Origin: Candidatus Omnitrophota bacterium
GTDB lineage: Bacteria > Hinthialibacterota > Hinthialibacteria > Hinthialibacterales > Hinthialibacteraceae
DNA: 37,347 bases
Direction: 5' to 3'
Assembly (NCBI GenBank): GCA_016934335.1
Contig: JAFGTC010000220.1
Coordinates: forward strand, 1 to 37,347
Below, piece by piece: positions 1 to 8,280 of the stretch. Within the stretch, counting starts at the first letter, position 1. Each line of letters opens with the position of its first letter. The notes beneath the pieces were generated by a model. It ran no database searches. It was not told the origin of the DNA and saw nothing but the letters and a program-made list of their open reading frames with translations. A program made the position numbers and the translations under genes.

Positions 1-125
1 GTCGGGGCTTCCGCCGGCTTTTCTTCCTGGGCCGGCGCCGCCGCGGGATCCAAGACGAGAAGACAGATCGCAGCCATAACCGCTAACAAGAACCAGCGAA
101 TCATCCATGTCGCATTCGTAGTCAT
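1..125 (-). CDS. Exported protein, N-terminal fragment (cut by window edge)
   Basis: Only the first 41 codons are inside the window. The start is the ATG at 125 (minus strand), preceded by a clear GGAGGAG ribosome binding site about 8 bases upstream. The visible peptide begins MTTNATWMIRWFLLAVM, has a basic residue followed by a hydrophobic stretch and then an alanine- and proline-rich segment (AAAPAQ, then EEKPAEAP). This is a typical signal peptide followed by a low-complexity linker, so the product is very likely exported or membrane-anchored. Nothing of the functional domain is visible, and no function is assigned. The gene is transcribed away from the neighbouring antitoxin-like gene. 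Confidence 0.6.
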   Translation of the reverse strand, partial: MTTNATWMIRWFLLAVMAAICLLVLDPAAAPAQEEKPAEAP

Positions 126-240
126 AAAAAAAACTCCTCCAAAATGGATTCCTAAAATATACTACCTTAATCATGAAAAAATGGATGGGGAAAATTTTTG
201 TGGAGAAAAGCAGGGGGTGGATTGGGGCGATTTATAAGAG

Positions 241-441
241 ATGAACAAAGTAACCGAACTCGAAAAAGCAGTCAATGAACTTTCCGAACAGGAATACCGC
301 GAGTTTCGCCAACGCTTCCTGGAGCGGGATTGGGAGAAATGGGATCAACAGATCGAAGCCGATTCGAAATCCGGTAAACTGGATTTCCTGATGCAAGAGG
401 CTCTAGATGCAAAGAAGCGGGGGGAGCAGCAGAATCTCTGA
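241..441 (+). CDS. Orphan type II antitoxin-like protein
   Basis: A 66-residue acidic, helical protein. An N-terminal helix (TELEKAVNELSEQEYREF) leads into the pattern W-x-x-W-D-x-x-I-E-x-D (residues 30-40), then SGKLDFL and a basic tail ending GEQQNL. This layout matches the small antitoxins (ParD/RelB-like) encoded immediately before RelE/ParE toxins in cyanobacteria and many environmental bacteria. In those pairs the toxin gene overlaps or abuts the antitoxin. Here the 149 bases to the next gene contain no toxin-sized frame; only an eight-codon frame starting ATG CAT CGA follows at the expected place before a stop. The gene therefore looks like an orphan antitoxin left after toxin loss, or a solitary regulator. 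The ATG at 241 has only a weak upstream purine stretch (AAGAG). Confidence 0.7.
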   Translation: MNKVTELEKAVNELSEQEYREFRQRFLERDWEKWDQQIEADSKSGKLDFLMQEALDAKKRGEQQNL

Positions 442-590
442 TGCATCGAGCCGCCCGTTCGTCTTGATTTCCCGGCTGAAGAAACACACGCATCGAAATC
501 TCAACCGGCGTTCTTCTTTGGCTTAAAAGATTTCTTTATTCTTGATAAACTGGCAAGTCTTTGGAAAATCATGAATGGAGAAATCGAATT

Positions 591-1937
591 ATGTACTTTG
601 AAAGAGTCTCTCAAAAACGTCTTTTCGCCCTCGCCAGGAATTTCATCTTTTTGTCTCTCTTTCTCACGATATTTGCAGCGGCTTCGCTTTATGCGGCGGA
701 CCTGCAGCCGCTTCCTTCGGATCCCTATTTCGCCGCCTTCAAGCCGCTCCAAGCTCCCGAGACCCGAGAACTTTTATTGAAGGAGGGAGACCGGTTGGCC
801 ATCTGCGGCGATTCGATCACCGAACAAAAGATGTACTCGCGCATCATGGAGACCTATCTGACGGTCTGCGCTCCGCAATTCAAGGTCTCCGTCCGGCAAT
901 TCGGCTGGAGCGGAGAACAGGCGCCGGGATTTCATCACCGTATGGAAAACGACGTGCTGCGCTTCAAACCCACCGTCGCCACCACCTGCTACGGAATGAA
1001 CGACCACCGCTACCAGCCTTACAATCCTGAATACGGCGAACTGTACCGCACAACGTCGCAAGCCATCATCCGCGAATTCAAGGAAAACGGAGTGCGCGTC
1101 ATTCAGGGATCGCCGGGGACGGTCGGCAAAATGCCTCACTGGGTGAAGCAGGCGCAAGGAACCGTGAACGATTTGAACCTCAGTCTGCTGGAATTCCGCA
1201 ATATCGGCGTGCAGCTGGCCCGGGAAGAGAATGTCGCGTTTGCCGACGTTTTTACGCCGATGCTCGTTGAAGGCTATCTCGCCCAACAAAAATACGGCGA
1301 CGACTACATGATTTCCGGCAAGGACGGCGTCCATCCCGGCTGGGCGGGGCATCTGGTGATGGCTTACGCCTTTTTGAAAGCGATGGGATTGGACGGCGAG
1401 ATTGGAATGATCGTCTTCGATATGCCGGCGGGCAAAGCCTCCGCCTCGGAGGGGCATAAAGTACTCGCGGCGGCCGGTACAGAAATTCAGTTGGAGAGCG
1501 AGAGATATCCGTTCTGCGCAGCCGGCGAGATCGATCAAGACTCCAGCCTGCGCTCGGGCATGGCCCTGATTCCATTCAATCAGGAGCTCAACCGATTCAC
1601 GCTGATCGTCAAAGACGCTCCCGCCGGGCGATACCAAGTAACCTGGGGAGAAGCCTCGAAGACTTATTCCGCCGAAGAGCTGGCCGAGGGAGTCAACCTG
1701 GCGGAAGATTTCCAGGTCAATCCCTTCAGCGAAGCGTTCAAGCGGGTCGACGACGCCGTCGCCGCCAAGCAGGCGTATGAAACCAGACAGATCAAGCAGT
1801 TGTTTCACGGAGACGAAGGCCGGGCGGATATGGAAATGACCGCCGCTCTGACAGAAAAAACGCGCGCGCTTTTCGTTCAAGACGTCCAAGCCGCCTTCAA
1901 GCCGGTGCGCCATACGATTCAGATCGAAAAGAAGTAA
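591..1937 (+). CDS. Secreted SGNH/GDSL-family hydrolase
   Basis: A 448-residue exported hydrolase, probably a carbohydrate esterase or deacetylase. A signal peptide occupies about residues 1-36 (hydrophobic core FIFLSLFLTIFAAASLYA). The SGNH blocks follow in order: GDSITE at 73-78 with nucleophile Ser75, a block II glycine in GWSGEQ (105-110), GMNDH at 135-139 with Asn137, and DGVHP at 245-249 giving the Asp245/His248 dyad. The C-terminal 190 residues form an extra, helix-rich region with no motif I recognise. I use the ATG at 591 rather than the TTG ten codons earlier because GGAG lies about 10 bases upstream and the signal peptide then starts properly. The alpha-galactosidase follows 69 bases later in the same direction, so the two probably act on one polysaccharide. 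The substrate cannot be read from the sequence. Confidence 0.85.
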   Translation: MYFERVSQKRLFALARNFIFLSLFLTIFAAASLYAADLQPLPSDPYFAAFKPLQAPETRELLLKEGDRLAICGDSITEQKMYSRIMETYLTVCAPQFKVSVRQFGWSGEQAPGFHHRMENDVLRFKPTVATTCYGMNDHRYQPYNPEYGELYRTTSQAIIREFKENGVRVIQGSPGTVGKMPHWVKQAQGTVNDLNLSLLEFRNIGVQLAREENVAFADVFTPMLVEGYLAQQKYGDDYMISGKDGVHPGWAGHLVMAYAFLKAMGLDGEIGMIVFDMPAGKASASEGHKVLAAAGTEIQLESERYPFCAAGEIDQDSSLRSGMALIPFNQELNRFTLIVKDAPAGRYQVTWGEASKTYSAEELAEGVNLAEDFQVNPFSEAFKRVDDAVAAKQAYETRQIKQLFHGDEGRADMEMTAALTEKTRALFVQDVQAAFKPVRHTIQIEKK

Positions 1938-2006
1938 ATAAAACCGCCGGATGTTTTTGGGCAGGGACGGCAGCCGAGAAGATGTCTATCAACACAGGAG
2001 AGCATA

Positions 2007-4703
2007 ATGAAGAAGATCTTCGGATCTGTATTAGCGTTATTGATTGTTCAGAGTTTTTGCGCGCTCAGTTACGGAGTGGAGATCGGGGCGCTGACGGTGT
2101 TCGGCTGCGACGCAAACGGAGCGCAGGACGGCTACGCCAGGTGGAATACGGGGCCGGTTGACGCCTGTTGGGATTTATTCGTCTATGAAGGAGACATCGT
2201 ATCCGATCCCGGCCAGGCGAAATGGCTGAACGATTCCGAAACGCGGCTCATTCAACTTTCGCCGAAAGAGGGGAAGACAACGTACACGTTTCATTTCGAC
2301 AGCGATCGGGATGTGCAAACGTTCGGCCTGAACCTATTCGGCGCGGACCGGCGTCAGGCGATTCTATCCGTTTATGCGCCAGTAACGATCCGCCGCGATC
2401 AGGCTTCGCCGTTTCAGGCGAATCGTTCTGGAAATACCATGGGCTGGCCGCTGAGCAGCATTGCAGCGGCGGGCTCATTGAGTTCTTCGGAAGCGGCGGC
2501 TTCTTTATGGATTCACAATCCGGCGCCCAGCGGACAGAAATGCATGATAACCGACTTCAAAATTCTAAGTCCGGAAGCGGCGGGCCATGTGGACTTTGTC
2601 GGATCGAGCAAAATCGAACCGAGCGGCCGCGCCGATTACGTCGGCCAATTTACGATCGAGGTAAAGCCTGACGATTCTACGCCGCCTGACTGGCTGCTTT
2701 GGGCGGCGACCGCCGGGGGCATGAAGATCGGCCCCAACAATCAGGACGGGACATGGGCCAGCCGATACGATATAGATAAAGCGGCGCCTCCGTTCTCTTT
2801 TGTATACGATGGACGCCCTTCCGGCGAATTGCTCAAGGATTGGACGTTTGAAGCAGACCATGAGCGGCTGGATGAAACCCGCATTTCGCATGCGCTGATG
2901 TGGACGGATCCTAAAACCGGCCTGAAAGTGCGCTGGGAAGGTTTGGAGTACACCGATTTCGAGAGCATCGAATGGACCCTTTATCTGCAGAACACCGGCG
3001 AGGCAGAGACGCCGATCATCCAGAACATCGATGCGCTGGATGTTGAAGTTCACCGCGGAAGAGGCAGCGAATACACGCTGCATCATTGGAAAGGCACGGA
3101 GGTCAAGGCGGGAGATTATGCGCCCCAAAAGACGCTGCTGAACGAAGGGAAAAAAATCGCTCTGCGTCCCGGCGGCGGGCGGATGACGGGAACGGCGGGC
3201 GAATGGCCTTATTATAACCTGGACGCAGGCAGCGAAGGAATCATCCTGGCGATCGGATGGCCGGGGCGTTGGGCGGTCGATTTTGAACGCGACGGCGAGA
3301 CCGGCTTGCGCATCAGGGCCGGGCAGGACGCCGCCCATTTTAAGCTGCTGCCGGGGGAAACGGTTCGCACGCCGTTAATCGTTATGCAGTTTTGGAAAGA
3401 CGGCGACTGGATCGACGGGCAAAACGTCTGGCGGCAATGGATGATCCAGCATAACATCCCGCGCCGAAACGGCGAGCCGCTGCCGCTTCCTATGATGGAA
3501 GCCTGCAGTTCCCACCAGTTTGCGGAAATGACCAAAGCGAACGAGCGCAGTCAAATCGAGTTTATCGACTCTTATCTGGCGAAGGGGTTTCAACTGGATT
3601 ACTGGTGGATGGACGCGGGATGGTACGTCGGCGCCGCGGAAAAAGGCTGGCCCTGGACCGGGACGTGGGAAGTGGATCGCCGGGAGCACCGCTTTCCGAA
3701 TGGACTGCGAGCCGTCAGCGATCACGCCCACAGCAAGGGAGTGGACATCATCGTCTGGTTCGAGCCGGAGCGCGTTGCAGGGGGAACCTGGCTGGCGACG
3801 ACGCATCCCGAATGGATTCTGGGCGGTTCGAACGGCGGCCTGCTGAATTTGGGCGATCCGGAAGCGTGGGACTGGCTGGTGAATCATATCGACAAGATCA
3901 TCACCGAGGAAGGAATCGACCTCTACCGCCAGGATTACAATATCGATCCGTGGCCGTTTTGGGAGAAAAACGACTCGCCCGACCGGCGGGGAATCACGGA
4001 GAACAAGTATGTCACGGGCTATCTGGCGTATTGGGACGAGCTGCGGCGGCGCCATCCGGGCATGGTGATCGATTCGTGCGCGTCGGGCGGGCATCGCAAC
4101 GATCTGGAGACCATGCGCCGCGCGGTTCCGCTGCTGCGCAGCGATTATCTCTTCGAGCCGGTCGGCCAGCAGGGGCAGACGTACGGGCTTTCCTTCTGGA
4201 TTCCGTTTCATGGGACGGCGTATTGCCCGTCGAACACCTCCGGCTGGGGTTGGGGCACGGGCGCGAATTCTTATGAGCCCTATACGCGCCGCAGCAATAT
4301 GTGCCCGAGCAACAACGCCTGTTTTGACTTCAGAGTAGACGTCGACGACGAATTGCTGATGAAGCTCTATCATGAATGGCTGGAAATCGGGAGCGATTAT
4401 TTCGGTGATTATTATCCGCTGACCGATTACAACATGTCTCCCGATGATTGGCTGGCCTGGCAGTTTTACCGCCCTGAAGCCGGAGAAGGCTTCGTGCAGG
4501 CGTTTCGCCGCGATGAGTGCATCTTTTCCAAAGCGCAGCTGCCGTTGCGGGGATTGGACGCCGGCGCCGTGTACCGGGTGAAAAATTATGACGAATCCGA
4601 TTCGATCACAGCGACGGGCAAAGAACTGATGGAGAAGGGATTGAGCGTCGAGATTCCCCGAAAACCCGGCGCCGCAACGATCAAGTTGGTGAAACTGAAT
4701 TAA
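2007..4703 (+). CDS. Secreted GH36-type alpha-galactosidase (melibiase)
   Basis: An 898-residue exported glycoside hydrolase with a signal peptide at about 1-24. Residues 25-190 form a beta-rich N-terminal module resembling a carbohydrate-binding jelly roll, followed by the GH36 beta-supersandwich (about 200-480) and the TIM barrel (about 490-790). Diagnostic motifs are YWWMDAGWY (532-540), FEPERV in the barrel, YRQDYN (640-645) with the expected nucleophile Asp643, and SCASGGHRND (690-699) followed by RSD with the likely acid/base Asp713. It should release terminal alpha-linked galactose, or a related sugar, from oligo- or polysaccharides outside the cytoplasm. The ATG at 2007 has AGGAGAG about 6 bases upstream. 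It follows the SGNH hydrolase gene and is followed by a strong intrinsic terminator. Substrate preference inside GH36 is inferred only from motifs. Confidence 0.88.
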   Translation: MKKIFGSVLALLIVQSFCALSYGVEIGALTVFGCDANGAQDGYARWNTGPVDACWDLFVYEGDIVSDPGQAKWLNDSETRLIQLSPKEGKTTYTFHFDSDRDVQTFGLNLFGADRRQAILSVYAPVTIRRDQASPFQANRSGNTMGWPLSSIAAAGSLSSSEAAASLWIHNPAPSGQKCMITDFKILSPEAAGHVDFVGSSKIEPSGRADYVGQFTIEVKPDDSTPPDWLLWAATAGGMKIGPNNQDGTWASRYDIDKAAPPFSFVYDGRPSGELLKDWTFEADHERLDETRISHALMWTDPKTGLKVRWEGLEYTDFESIEWTLYLQNTGEAETPIIQNIDALDVEVHRGRGSEYTLHHWKGTEVKAGDYAPQKTLLNEGKKIALRPGGGRMTGTAGEWPYYNLDAGSEGIILAIGWPGRWAVDFERDGETGLRIRAGQDAAHFKLLPGETVRTPLIVMQFWKDGDWIDGQNVWRQWMIQHNIPRRNGEPLPLPMMEACSSHQFAEMTKANERSQIEFIDSYLAKGFQLDYWWMDAGWYVGAAEKGWPWTGTWEVDRREHRFPNGLRAVSDHAHSKGVDIIVWFEPERVAGGTWLATTHPEWILGGSNGGLLNLGDPEAWDWLVNHIDKIITEEGIDLYRQDYNIDPWPFWEKNDSPDRRGITENKYVTGYLAYWDELRRRHPGMVIDSCASGGHRNDLETMRRAVPLLRSDYLFEPVGQQGQTYGLSFWIPFHGTAYCPSNTSGWGWGTGANSYEPYTRRSNMCPSNNACFDFRVDVDDELLMKLYHEWLEIGSDYFGDYYPLTDYNMSPDDWLAWQFYRPEAGEGFVQAFRRDECIFSKAQLPLRGLDAGAVYRVKNYDESDSITATGKELMEKGLSVEIPRKPGAATIKLVKLN

Positions 4704-4718
4704 AAATCATCGAGAACA

Positions 4719-4770
4719 GGCCGCCCCCGGGGTGTAGGAAAGCCGCTTTATGCTGATTTCATGGGCGGCC
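4719..4770. repeat. Inverted repeat after the GH36 gene
   Basis: GGCCGCCC at 4719-4726 is exactly complementary to GGGCGGCC at 4763-4770, with a 36-base spacer. It lies 15 bases after the alpha-galactosidase stop and before the clear terminator at 4829. It could add an mRNA 3' structure, but the long spacer and the missing T-tract make it a poor terminator on its own. Confidence 0.35.
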
Positions 4771-4828
4771 GCTTATTGCGCCAATCGAATTGCATCATTA
4801 AAATGATTTTCAAGCAGGGAATCTTAAG

Positions 4829-4858
4829 AACCCGGCGGAAAACCGCCGGGTTCGTTTA
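4829..4858 (+). terminator. Strong intrinsic terminator
   Basis: AACCCGGCGG (4829-4838), loop AAAA, then CCGCCGGGTT (4843-4852): a perfect 10-bp GC-rich stem followed by CGTTTAACCTTTT. It ends transcription of the SGNH hydrolase/alpha-galactosidase pair, 126 bases after the latter's stop and 30 bases before the next gene. Confidence 0.9.
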
Positions 4859-4881
4859 ACCTTTTGCAGAAAGGCGCTCCA

Positions 4882-5781
4882 ATGATTCCATCCGTTGTAA
4901 AATATGCAGGCGCGTTGCTCTTTCTTGTTTTATGCTGGCAGGATTCGGCCGGCGACATACTTTACGACCGCGATTCGCTCTATCACCACATCCGCGTCAC
5001 TCAACTGGAGAATTATCGCTATCTTTCCTTCGATCGAACGCGCGGCTCGCAAAGCGTCATCAATCTAGACAATCATGACGAACTGAAATTCGCCTATACA
5101 AGAGCCATGTTCGTCGCGCTGGGCTTTCTGGAGGACATGCCGAAGCGGGTTCTGTTCGTGGGTCTGGGCGGGGGCAGCATGCCGAGGATCTTTTCAAAAT
5201 ATTGCCCCGATATCCAGATCGATATTGCGGAAATCGATCCCGACGTCGTGAACGCTGCGAAAGAGTATTTCTTTTTCAAGCCGACCAATATGATGAAGGT
5301 TCATGCGATGGATGGAAGGCAGTATCTGAAACGAAACGACGTTCAATACGATCTCATTTTTTTGGACGCCTATAACAATCATTCCATTCCCTTTCATTTA
5401 ACCACCCGGGAATTCTTCGAACTTGTCCGGCGCCGCCTGAAGCCGCGCGGCGCGGCCGCATCGAATGTCTGGAGCCCGTCGTCGAACGAATATTTCGATT
5501 CGCAGATCAATACGATCAAAAGCGTGTTTCCTCGATTTTACGATTTCGACGCCGTCGGATCGGGCAATCATATTTTTGTATCTACCATGCAGAGCGATCC
5601 GATCACGCAGGAAGAACTCCAAAAACGCATCGATCAAATATTTCAAGACATCCCCTTTCCCTTCTCCGTGAATGAATTCATCCGCACGTATGAAGATTTA
5701 ACGCAGAAAGAAATTCAAGCCGACATCCTCACGGACGATTTCGCGCCGGTGAACGTCATGCGGAGTCAGAGAACGAATTGA
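4882..5781 (+). CDS. Spermidine synthase-like (class I methyltransferase fold) protein with signal sequence
   Basis: A 299-residue protein with an N-terminal signal or anchor segment (MIPSVVKYAGALLFLVLCW), then a spermidine-synthase-type domain. The small N-terminal beta region contains LYDRDSLYHHIRV and YLSFDR; the Rossmann core carries FVGLGGGSMPR (residues about 91-101), IAEIDPDVVNAA, a DGRQYLK strand and DLIFLDAYNN. True spermidine synthases have a DSTDP-type motif where this protein has DAYNN, so aminopropyl transfer to putrescine is doubtful. The domain matches the C-terminal half of 'fused MFS/spermidine synthase' proteins. I chose the ATG at 4882 over the TTG at 4864 because AGAAAGG lies about 7 bases upstream. 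The next gene, which encodes the membrane half of such fusions, starts at once after the stop, so the two products probably form one complex. Confidence 0.8.
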   Translation: MIPSVVKYAGALLFLVLCWQDSAGDILYDRDSLYHHIRVTQLENYRYLSFDRTRGSQSVINLDNHDELKFAYTRAMFVALGFLEDMPKRVLFVGLGGGSMPRIFSKYCPDIQIDIAEIDPDVVNAAKEYFFFKPTNMMKVHAMDGRQYLKRNDVQYDLIFLDAYNNHSIPFHLTTREFFELVRRRLKPRGAAASNVWSPSSNEYFDSQINTIKSVFPRFYDFDAVGSGNHIFVSTMQSDPITQEELQKRIDQIFQDIPFPFSVNEFIRTYEDLTQKEIQADILTDDFAPVNVMRSQRTN

Positions 5782-5783
5782 CC

Positions 5784-6404
5784 ATGATTGGATTGACAGT
5801 TTTTATTTCAGGAACCATTGTGATGTCCTTTGAAATTCTGGGAAGCCGGATTCTCTCACCGCATTTCGGGAATTCGGTTTTTGTGTGGGGCAGCCTAATC
5901 AGCGTTTTTCTGGGCGGCCTGACGGTCGGCTACTGGTCAGGGGGATTTCTCGCCGACAAGAAGGCGGATTACCGAATTTTTTCCTTTCTGCTATTCGCGC
6001 CCGGCCTGCTGCTTTCGTTTTTCCCGCTTTATTCGGACGCCGTTTGCAACCTTGTGTGGGATATGAATCTCGATCCTCGCTATTCTTCGCTCCTGTCGTC
6101 GCTGATGCTTTTTTTCCTGCCGTCCATTTTCATGGGCGCCGTCAGCCCTTACGCGGTTAAATTGCGGGTAGACAGTTTGACCTGGCTGGGAAAGGGCGTG
6201 GGCGGCCTCTATGCGTTATCCTCGTTGGGAAGCATCATCGGCACTCTTGTCACCACCTTTTATCTCATCACGTGGATCGGCGTACGAAAAATCATCGTCT
6301 GCGAGGGGATGATACTGCTGCTTGTCTCGGGAATTCTGTTTGGAGTGCATTGTTGGCATGCCAGACGCTCGATCGGCGCCGAGGCGGCGCCGCCGCGTCA
6401 TTGA
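5784..6404 (+). CDS. Membrane partner of the spermidine synthase-like protein (MFS-like half)
   Basis: A 206-residue integral membrane protein with about six hydrophobic segments. Typical family features are SFEILGSRILSPHFGNS near the N-terminus, VWGSLISVFLGGLTVGYW and GGFLADKK in the first half, and MGAVSPYAVKL plus GLYALSSLGSIIGTL in the second. These are the signatures of the transmembrane half of 'fused MFS/spermidine synthase' proteins, in which the membrane half normally precedes the synthase half on one chain. Here it is a separate gene placed after the soluble one. A TTG at 5778 would overlap the upstream stop by 4 bases; the ATG at 5784 leaves a 2-base gap. Either way translation is likely coupled. 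The biochemical role of the family is not established. Confidence 0.78.
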   Translation: MIGLTVFISGTIVMSFEILGSRILSPHFGNSVFVWGSLISVFLGGLTVGYWSGGFLADKKADYRIFSFLLFAPGLLLSFFPLYSDAVCNLVWDMNLDPRYSSLLSSLMLFFLPSIFMGAVSPYAVKLRVDSLTWLGKGVGGLYALSSLGSIIGTLVTTFYLITWIGVRKIIVCEGMILLLVSGILFGVHCWHARRSIGAEAAPPRH

Positions 6405-6452
6405 GCTTGGCCGGAGATTGATCCCGCCGATTCGAATGAAGGGGAGGCTGTT

Positions 6453-7316
6453 ATGCGATCGATCTTACTATTTGCATGCTTTGCGGGGATTTTTCTATAT
6501 GTTTGTGCGGTGCAAACTTCGGCGGAGGACATAGCCGGCGAACGGATAACGCTGTCGACCGGCGAGCTGATTATTCCCTCTTATTTCCAGCCGCGGGACG
6601 GCGAGATCGATCTTGTTTTTCATTTGCATTGCGCGCCGGAGGCGGCGGGCAAGTCGTTGATTCGATCCGGCGTCAACGCCGTGATGATCGCCGTGCATCT
6701 GGGATCGTTTTCAAGCCCGTATCAACATTATTTTTCCGATGCGAACCATTTTTTCGAACTGCTCGACCAGTCGCTCGATCTGTTGAAAAAGCGCCATTCC
6801 GATCCTTCCCTGCGCTGGGGGCGTTTGTGCGTTTCGGCATTCAGCGGCGGGTACGGCGGGGCGCGGGAATTTGTGCGCATTCCAAAGATTTATGAGCGAA
6901 TCGATTCGCTCATCCTGCTGGATTGCCCCCACACTTCCTATACGGAAGATAAGCGCGTCAACCCTGATCAAATGGAGGGATTTATGCGTTATGCCCAAGA
7001 CGCCGTTCTCAGGAAGAAAACTTTCATCATGACCCATTCGGAGATCGCTCCCGGCGCCTACGCCAGCACAACCGAGTGCGCCGATTATCTGATCGCCGGC
7101 GTGAAGGGAAAGCGAACGCCCTGGAGCGGGATCAATCCAATGGATATGATCCGCCAATCACGCTTTGAAGCAGGCCGTTTTAAGGTGTATGGATATCAAG
7201 GAGAAACAGCCGCGGATCACATGAAGCATCTCCACGGACTGTTTCTCTTTTTGACGCAGATCGATTTCGAACAACGGTTCGCCGCCGACCGGCCCGACGA
7301 CTGCATGAAGGATTAA
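6453..7316 (+). CDS. Exported alpha/beta-hydrolase-like protein
   Basis: A 287-residue protein with a signal peptide at about residues 1-24 (ILLFACFAGIFLYVCAVQTSA). The rest looks like an alpha/beta-hydrolase core: a beta strand with LVFHLHC (54-60), a nucleophile-elbow-like VSAFSGGYGG (128-137) centred on Ser131, LILLDCPH (153-160) with Asp157, and a C-terminal ADHMKHLHG that could supply the catalytic histidine. The elbow is AFSGG instead of the canonical GxSxG, so activity and substrate are uncertain. The ATG at 6453 has an excellent GGGGAGG site about 6 bases upstream. It lies 48 bases after the MFS-like gene and is convergent with the next gene. An esterase- or peptidase-like role outside the cytoplasm is inference. 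Confidence 0.65.
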   Translation: MRSILLFACFAGIFLYVCAVQTSAEDIAGERITLSTGELIIPSYFQPRDGEIDLVFHLHCAPEAAGKSLIRSGVNAVMIAVHLGSFSSPYQHYFSDANHFFELLDQSLDLLKKRHSDPSLRWGRLCVSAFSGGYGGAREFVRIPKIYERIDSLILLDCPHTSYTEDKRVNPDQMEGFMRYAQDAVLRKKTFIMTHSEIAPGAYASTTECADYLIAGVKGKRTPWSGINPMDMIRQSRFEAGRFKVYGYQGETAADHMKHLHGLFLFLTQIDFEQRFAADRPDDCMKD

Positions 7317-7347
7317 CGCTCATTTCCTCTTTGATTCGAATCAGAAA

Positions 7348-8280
7348 TCAGGCTAACGCCTCCTTGCAAAATTGGACGCAATTGGTTACTTCGGCTACGG
7401 CGTCCGATCCTTGCGGGATGTTGTATTCAAGCTCGATGTCGGCGGGGAAAGTCCACTGCTCTCTTTTCATTAACTGAAGGATCAAGGCCACCGGGGTGTC
7501 GCCCTGGCCTAGCGGCATATTGGGGCCGTTATTGATCTTCCGGTCTTTGATGTGGAGGCTGAGGATGCGGTTGTGATGCTTTTGAATAAGGGGAATGGGG
7601 GTTTCGTTCGTTCCGGCGACATAATGGCCCACATCGAGATTGATGCCTAGATGCTCGCCATAGGATAGGATCGAGCCGTCATAGGTATCCGGCTTGAGTT
7701 GCGTATGATTATGAAAACCGATCATGATATTGTGTTTGTCCGCGATCGGTCCAAGCCTTTTGGCGGCGTCTTCGGAAAGTTCGCGAGTGATTCCCCTGGC
7801 GCCGAGCGCTTTGGCGACATGGAAGTAATAATCGATTTCTTCGTCCGGCATGTTTCCATCGCCGATATTGCCGAATTTGACGATATGGATATTGACGCCC
7901 GCATCATTGTATAATTTCCGAAGCTCCTTGAATTTATCCATGGAAGCCGATAAGCGCCAATCGAGAATCTGTCTGCCCGCCTGACCGCGACCGCGCCCTC
8001 CGCCGGAGGGGATGCCGGCGTATTGTTCGGCCGGTCCGCCCATCAATTCGACCGAACTGAGCCCGCATCGAATCAAGTATTGGAGGAGATCCTCCGCCGA
8101 TCCGGGCATGCCGCGATAGCTATACGTGATCGCTCCAATCTGGACGCCGTTGAATTTTGAATCGGGCTTTTCCGCCGCCCGGCTGATTGAAGCTCGGGAT
8201 ATAACCGCCGAAGACGCAAGGGCGGCGCCGGCTTTTATGAATCCGCGCCGGGAAATGGATGAACTGTTTGATTCCTTCAT
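7348..8280 (-). CDS. Tat-exported sugar phosphate isomerase/epimerase-like TIM-barrel protein
   Basis: A 310-residue protein of the xylose isomerase-like / AP endonuclease 2 TIM-barrel superfamily. The N-terminus carries a twin-arginine signal, SISRRGFIKAG (residues 8-18), followed by an alanine/serine-rich hydrophobic stretch ending near AAEK. The barrel shows the usual metal-site strands: GFHNHTQL, INLDVGHYVAG, SLHIKDR and DIELEYN near the C-terminus. Members isomerise or epimerise sugars or act as ketosugar hydratases; the Tat signal implies folding and metal loading before export, so the substrate is probably a free sugar. The ATG at 8280 is preceded by AGGAGGAG. It is divergent from the secreted TIM-barrel protein that starts at 8595 and may share its control region. 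The exact reaction cannot be predicted. Confidence 0.8.
   Translation of the reverse strand: MKESNSSSISRRGFIKAGAALASSAVISRASISRAAEKPDSKFNGVQIGAITYSYRGMPGSAEDLLQYLIRCGLSSVELMGGPAEQYAGIPSGGGRGRGQAGRQILDWRLSASMDKFKELRKLYNDAGVNIHIVKFGNIGDGNMPDEEIDYYFHVAKALGARGITRELSEDAAKRLGPIADKHNIMIGFHNHTQLKPDTYDGSILSYGEHLGINLDVGHYVAGTNETPIPLIQKHHNRILSLHIKDRKINNGPNMPLGQGDTPVALILQLMKREQWTFPADIELEYNIPQGSDAVAEVTNCVQFCKEALA

Noticed and set aside
442..590. RelE/ParE toxin gene after the antitoxin
   Set aside because: No frame of 70-100 codons exists; only an eight-codon remnant-like frame.
774..1913. Long antisense open frame (379 codons) opposite the SGNH hydrolase
   Set aside because: The plus-strand frame has SGNH catalytic blocks and a signal peptide; the antisense translation is rich in Arg/His/Gln with no motif and is a GC-driven shadow.
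3375..4373. Long antisense open frame opposite the alpha-galactosidase barrel
   Set aside because: The plus strand carries the GH36 active-site motifs here; the antisense product has no recognisable domain.
4882..5781. Assignment as speE (spermidine synthase)
   Set aside because: DAYNN replaces the DSTDP-type motif, there is a signal sequence, and no polyamine genes are nearby; only fold-level similarity is claimed.
7332..7343. 12-bp perfect palindrome TGATTCGAATCA between convergent genes
   Set aside because: It has no loop or T-tract and lies at the 3' ends of both genes, where an operator is not expected; length is compatible with chance.
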